The translations under genes were made by a program, and so were the position numbers. Positions 58,601 to 64,000 of a stretch of DNA of 64,000 bases are shown piece by piece; position 1 is the first letter of the stretch, and the number at the start of each line of letters is the position of its first letter. The notes under the pieces were generated by a model. It saw only the letters and a program-made list of their open reading frames with translations. It made no database searches and was not told the origin of the DNA. Source of the stretch: Drosophila miranda (taxonomy: Eukaryota > Arthropoda > Insecta > Diptera > Drosophilidae). The stretch covers positions 24,304,001 through 24,368,000 of the forward strand of contig NC_046675.1 of NCBI RefSeq assembly GCF_003369915.1, given 5' to 3'.

Positions 58601-61600
58601 TTAATTGGTTTTCTGGCTCGAGACGGGGACCTCTCGAATCTGCCTCATTTGCATTTGTAAAGTGCCTCGAAGAGCGTGGCGTGGCCTAAGTACAGCGAAC
58701 TTGAGGCAGGAGTGGAATGGCTAGACTCGAGTAGAAGTTAAGGAAGGTAAGTGCTTGGGTCAAGGACTTTACGGGGTTCGATGTGGACTGAAAAGTGTCA
58801 TAAAAACTGCTCATAAAGTTTCCAAGTGCCAGCGTAAGCGATAATCGCTTTTCAATTACGATTCAAGGCAGAAGTTTCTCCCTTTGATTTGAGAAAGTTT
58901 AGTAGCCATGGATTTCTATAAGATTTATGTCAATGTTTTTCAGCTTTCACTCTCACTCTCACTTTCTCTTCCCGCTTTCTTTCTTTGTTTGCTCGGAAAA
59001 TTTCTCATTAATCAGCAACAATTTTCGTCAACTTTAATCAGTGGCTCTGCGTGCCCTTGGGGCTGTTAAAAAGTCTGAAAGAGAAAACAATTTTCAAACT
59101 ATTTGAAGGAGTAAACGGAAATTTGATGCCCCAGTTGTTAAATTAGTCAAGAAACGAAGAGAAAATTAGGGAAACTTTCCCCCGGAAAAGGCAATTCAAG
59201 ACTAATTGCCCCTGACCTTTGCTCAAGTTCAGCCACAGTGCAAAGACCTCTTTAAGGTTCAAACCCTTTAGTTTTCTTATGTTACGGTCTTTTTGTGGTA
59301 TTTTGGGAAGTAAACAAAATAACATAGAGCACGCCTCGCCTGCTTCTCAAGTACTCGTATTAAGTGCAGTCAGTACACAAAGTAATTACAGAAAAGAGGA
59401 GCAGAAAGAAAGGGAATGGAGGCGGAGCCGAAGCTTGGGATACCTTTTCGGAAGTGAGAGAGTTCAGGAAAGATAACCGAAGCCTTAGATACACTTTCGA
59501 AGGTGACAGATAGGTCATGGTATCGTCTGTTGCTTTCGATTAAAAATTCATATACATATGTACATGCTTTTTAGATAAAAAAGTACTTCCTTCTTTACGT
59601 TGCAATCATCTTGTGATAAATATTATCCCCTCTGCAAGTGTAGTCGTATACAAAAGCAGAAAACCAACGCAAACAAAAGACAATTGTGTAAATAAATGTG
59701 AGGAAATAAAAACAGAATGGAATAATGACAGAATGGGGAAAAATGGGGATTATTGGCGGGGCTGGTCTGGCTTTCGGGGTGGGGGAAAATACAGCAATTA
59801 AGCTTGTCAGCGTGTCCGCAACGGAAGTGCCTCCAACACCCATAAGGCAAATGCAATTGGGCGGAGCTCGGGTGTTAAAATATCATTAAAATTCAATTGG
59901 ATGGGTGGCAGCAGCAGTCCTGGAGATGAGCTACTTCTGGGGCTGCTGTTGACAATAATGTTTTTTGTCTTCCATCTAATTGAAATTATGTCATAACAAT
60001 TTTATGTAGCATACATTTCTGCTGCGATGAGCAATATTTCTATGGAGAGACCTAATAAATATAAACAAAAATTCCAAGAACACGGAAAACGTTAGGAGAC
60101 AGATTCCCGGAATGTCCCCAATTGATTGATGGGAACAATTCCTGCATGAATGCTGTAATAATTTTGTGAAATTATCTATTTTTCTAACAAGATTTCGGAG
60201 TAGCGTCGGAACATGTGTTCCCAAAGAGGAGATTCCTAGAATTTACCCACATATATGTATGTCCAATTACTCCATTAAGCTGGCGAATATGTTAACTAAG
60301 GGATTCCTTAATTTTCAGTAAATTTCGATAAGGGTATCTCCAAGTCCCTCCTTTGTTGAGCTTCTGTGCTTTTTGTTGTTATTAATAATTCATGCCGAGC
60401 ACTCAAGTGTGACACATTCTTTTTTCTGGGATCTTTAAGCGTTAAAATGAAAATTCAATTTAAATATTTTTCCGCCCTGCCAACAAAAAAACCACATTAT
60501 TGGGGATAGGCACGCAGCACTTTCCATTTAATTTGGTTTTCATATTTTCCTTTGCCACCTACGTCCAGGACCCAGGAACCTTCTTTATCGGGGATAACAA
60601 CAGTTATGAGGGGGAGGATATTTTCTGTGACAGATTCCGATTAAGGCGATTGACTGTGGGTGGAAAAGCCAAAGCCAAACCAAATTCGAAGGCTTTCCAT
60701 GGCGAAGGCCAACTAAATTTTGTGCTCCAGGCCTATTTATGTTTTTGTCTTTCTGGCTGTCTCACATATTTGCCCTGTAATTCCCGTCGCTTTCGGCCAA
60801 TATTCCTCACTCTTTTAGCCACTTTTTCTCGTTCTCGTTCCCTCTTACTCATACTCGTATGTGTATTTGTTTGTTTGATAAGCCGCTTAGTCGTAGTCCT
60901 GAAATGGAAACAGAACTTCCATTTATCTGCTTAGGAATTGAACGGGACGGTCGAAAGCGCCCAATTGTCGAGGGACAGCCACAGTGGTTGACAGCTGAGG
61001 AAAAGAAGGAGGAGAACCCTCTAGGATTAATAATGATTTCAAGTATAAAAACATATGCGTTCGGTCCCTTGAAGCAGGTCCACTTTTTACTGATTGGTTG
61101 TTCCGTCTTTCCCCTTTCAAATAAATGGAGTTCCACTGTTCCCGCTTGAGGGCAAAGGTCAGCCATCTGGCAGTTTATGAGCTATGACTGGACCAGAATA
61201 TAATACAATTGCTAGCCATATGAGAGCCAAATTGCATATGGTATAGAGGTAATCAGAAAGCAATCAGGCGAATATCGTTTCAGAGGAAATACTAAACAAA
61301 AGAATATATATATTTGATATACATACATAGTTCCCGTTTTATCATTCTCTCCCAACCGGCCAACGAATACTGTACAGATATACCTCTATAAGATATAATA
61401 AAATTCTAATTGAAAAAGTCTTTCAATTTATACGGAAAATATTTCATTGTTCATTCATGTGTCAAAATCGGATTTTTCCTGTCAACGAATTCCCCAGCTT
61501 AAATCACAGAAAATCCCCACCAAAAAAAAAATAAACACCCACAGATAAAAGGAGATACAAAGAGGAAAAGCTTTTCCGCCAATTGAAATGTATTCGTTGA

Positions 61601-64000
61601 GATGGAGTAAAATTGCCAAAGGAACATTCGTACGAGTAAATGTAATGTATGCAGACGCGTATCCCTCATCTAAGAAGGAACAAAATGGTAACCATTCCGC
61701 GTCGACCAAAGGCAAAGTCCGTAATTTCAGGCATCTTATGTAGAGCCCCAGTCTCCAGGCATTGAAATGCCTTGGGAGACAACCCCAAACGGAACAACAA
61801 CGACCTGCCCCAAATGGGCTTCCCGTGGGCGAGAGTTGTCGGATTCAATTGTTGGGGCACATAAATCAGAGACAAAACTGAAGAGGGAAGCAAGTCATAA
61901 ATTGTGGCATGAATTTGCTGGGGATCACGACGTGGCAGGAGAAGGAGATTTCACTTACTCTCAAGTTAATTGCCGAAAAGAAAAGGGGAATATACCTTTC
62001 TCGAAGTGTTTTTGGAAATCGCTTCTGAGAATCGTTTTTCCCTTTCAAATTTAAGTCTGGAAATAGTCTCTTCTGCCCTTTTTCCATCCTGAGTGTGCTT
62101 TTCTCTCTTTTCTCCTCATTTATTTTTGGTCGCAGCTGGCAAATGAAATTTTTATAACATTGAGAAATGATTTTTTGTGTCATCGTCGGAGCAAACACAA
62201 TTCACAATTCTTATTCAGCAACTTCCATTTGTCACCTTGAAGTTTTGCAAGTTTTATACATTTATTTAGAAGGTCTTCTGATGCTCTTTTTTTCCATTGA
62301 TTCTCTTCTTTGGCCATGAATGAAGTTGGTAGAACACTTGGTTAAACAGAAGGCGAAAACAATATTAAAACACTTTATAGTCGAGACCATAAAAGAGGCA
62401 ATTAAGGAGATAATTAAAGTGAGATATACCCAAGATATGGACGACTTTTATGGCGCTGATAAAAGTTGCTCGGCTTAACACTTTTTGGGGGTGAGCACAC
62501 ATATTAACTCCTGCGGCTTCTCACTTATAGGGACTCCCGCTCGAATCCTTCAATATGCCATAACCAAACACTTACCATTCGAAGCAGCATCAGCAGCAGC
62601 AGGAGCTGGAGCATCAGCAGGACCACTACACCCACGCATATAGGAAGACCCATTCCATATAAGGCCGCATAAAAACAATCTGCAATACATTACGCATACG
62701 CCATGCTGTGCCAAATGGTTTCGACAGTTCTGAGAGAATGTGTATCACTCTCCGCCATAGAAAGCATTTGCATACACGTGCAGATGAATACATACATATA
62801 TGTATATATATCGAACCATCCATCAATACTGTATACTACATATGTGTATTACATACGTGTCAGACACTCAACTCCTTAATATTGAAGGGTATTCACACAT
62901 TCTGTCCAGAGTCAGAGCCAGAGCCCACTCGAGGGGCAGTCGAACTAATCAAATATTTATGCTCGCTTTCGTCTGGGCCGAAGTCTAGTCACGATATGGT
63001 GACGACACTTACTCAAATAGCTCATATAGTCAGAAGTATCTTAGGCATACCATAGTCACAGTGTTAGCAACAAGTAATGGCAGTCTGGGCCTGCGGACTC
63101 CATTGCATGTCTCAAGCCTGAATATAATTGGATTTAGTGTTTGCCATAAAGTGGTATAATATTTTCCAGGACAGTTAATTAAAGAGAACCGAGCCTATAT
63201 TTATCGAGAAACTTTCTTTTGTTTTTTTGTTTAATGTAGAAAAATAGGTATTTAACAATATGTAATAATCTTCAAATATGTCACGAATGTCCAGCTAAAC
63301 AGCACCCAAATAATTTCTTAGTAAGGTCTTTTTTTCTACACTCCAATAAAACGTCCCAGCTCTAATGTCTCATCATATTACCCTTATTTTATGCTTACTT
63401 TCCTCGACCTATTCGGCTTCCCAATTATGAATTCTCATCATTATTTCTCAAAATGAACAGCACAACTGTACTCCGTTCCTATTAAGAGTATTAAGCAGGG
63501 TACACAACTGTACTTTATGGCATAATCCTAACCTTGGCCCAGCAGGAACTTCATTGATGCTTAAACAATATTCAGCAGACGGCTGTCAACAGCTTGGACA
63601 TGGACTTGGATTTTTTCCAACGAATAATACATAATACCCCTTCCACTGGCACTCTCGAGCCACCTGCTATTCATTCACCTGTTAGCCAGGGGGCACAAGC
63701 AGCAATTTCTCTCTCTGGCTTTGCCCCAATTAACTTTGGCGTCTATTGTTGTCAACGCTTCATATTTGATGGGGGCCTTTCTGTCACTTTGCCTCAGCTA
63801 ATCCTGCAACATCAGGCATCACACTCCTTTCTTTACCTTCCCTGAAACATCTGCTTCTGTTGCAAGTTTCCAAGTATAGGGGTCTACATATGTACATGTT
63901 GTTGAGCGAGGAAAAGTCTTGGAAAAGCCAAGCTGTTGTCATCGTTACCTGAATACTGTTGGACCAAAAACAATTAATAAATCATCAGGCAACGCTAATG
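55643..64000. other. 8 kb without a recognised gene
   Basis: AT-rich DNA with no frame showing protein-like composition, no tRNA or other RNA gene recognised, and no long repeats. One TGACGTCA occurs at 56429. Consistent with a large first intron or a regulatory region. Confidence 0.45.

Noticed and set aside
1-64000. tRNA, rRNA, CRISPR or intact transposon genes
   Set aside because: I saw no cloverleaf with A and B boxes, no rRNA words, no CRISPR-type arrays and no transposase or reverse transcriptase motifs.

Overview
The window is nuclear DNA from a fly, very probably a Drosophila outside the melanogaster subgroup; an obscura-group species is my guess. The grounds are short 55-75 base introns with GTAAGT/GTGAGT donors, CAG and AAC repeats coding long Gln/Asn runs, Drosophila core-promoter words (GGTCACACT, TATCGAT), and fly-like orthologues of GMPPB, BBS5, HUS1, TRIP12 (circadian trip), CCDC39 and PAF1. 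Splice junctions were read by eye and each was checked for reading-frame continuity. Family names come from recognising protein sequence; no search was run.

Layout. 1-3310: a three-exon gene for a basic, repeat-containing protein I do not recognise (+). 3752-5275: Bbs5 (-), with a perfect RFX X-box 47 bases before its ATG. 6231-7717: GDP-mannose pyrophosphorylase beta (-). 7720-12075: non-coding DNA with a TATCGAT cluster, two copies of a dispersed repeat, a Motif-1 promoter with a likely 5' UTR exon, and two CRE palindromes. 12076-12915: Hus1-like (+). 12985-18915: long non-coding stretch, probably promoter and first intron of the next gene. 18916 to about 35840: circadian trip (ctrip, TRIP12-type HECT ubiquitin ligase) in ten coding exons, 3,396 residues. 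36679-39682: Ccdc39 (+), also with an X-box. 40864-42540: an eight-finger C2H2 protein (+), convergent with Paf1/antimeros (-, 42742-44541). 44600-45800: inverted copies of the same dispersed repeat and a dense inverted-repeat cluster. 45980-47840: a tandem duplication of about 1.05 kb, each copy carrying a small secreted-peptide gene and a conserved 34-residue upstream ORF. 48900-64000: AT-rich DNA with a few putative exons, otherwise empty; it looks like the 5' part of a large gene or a regulatory desert.

Most genes are housekeeping or regulatory: mannose activation, DNA-damage clamp, transcription elongation, ubiquitin ligation. Two are ciliary (Bbs5, Ccdc39) and both have RFX-type X-boxes, so they are probably co-expressed in ciliated sensory neurons and, for Ccdc39, motile cilia. 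The most novel material is the duplicated orphan peptide locus with its conserved upstream micro-ORF.
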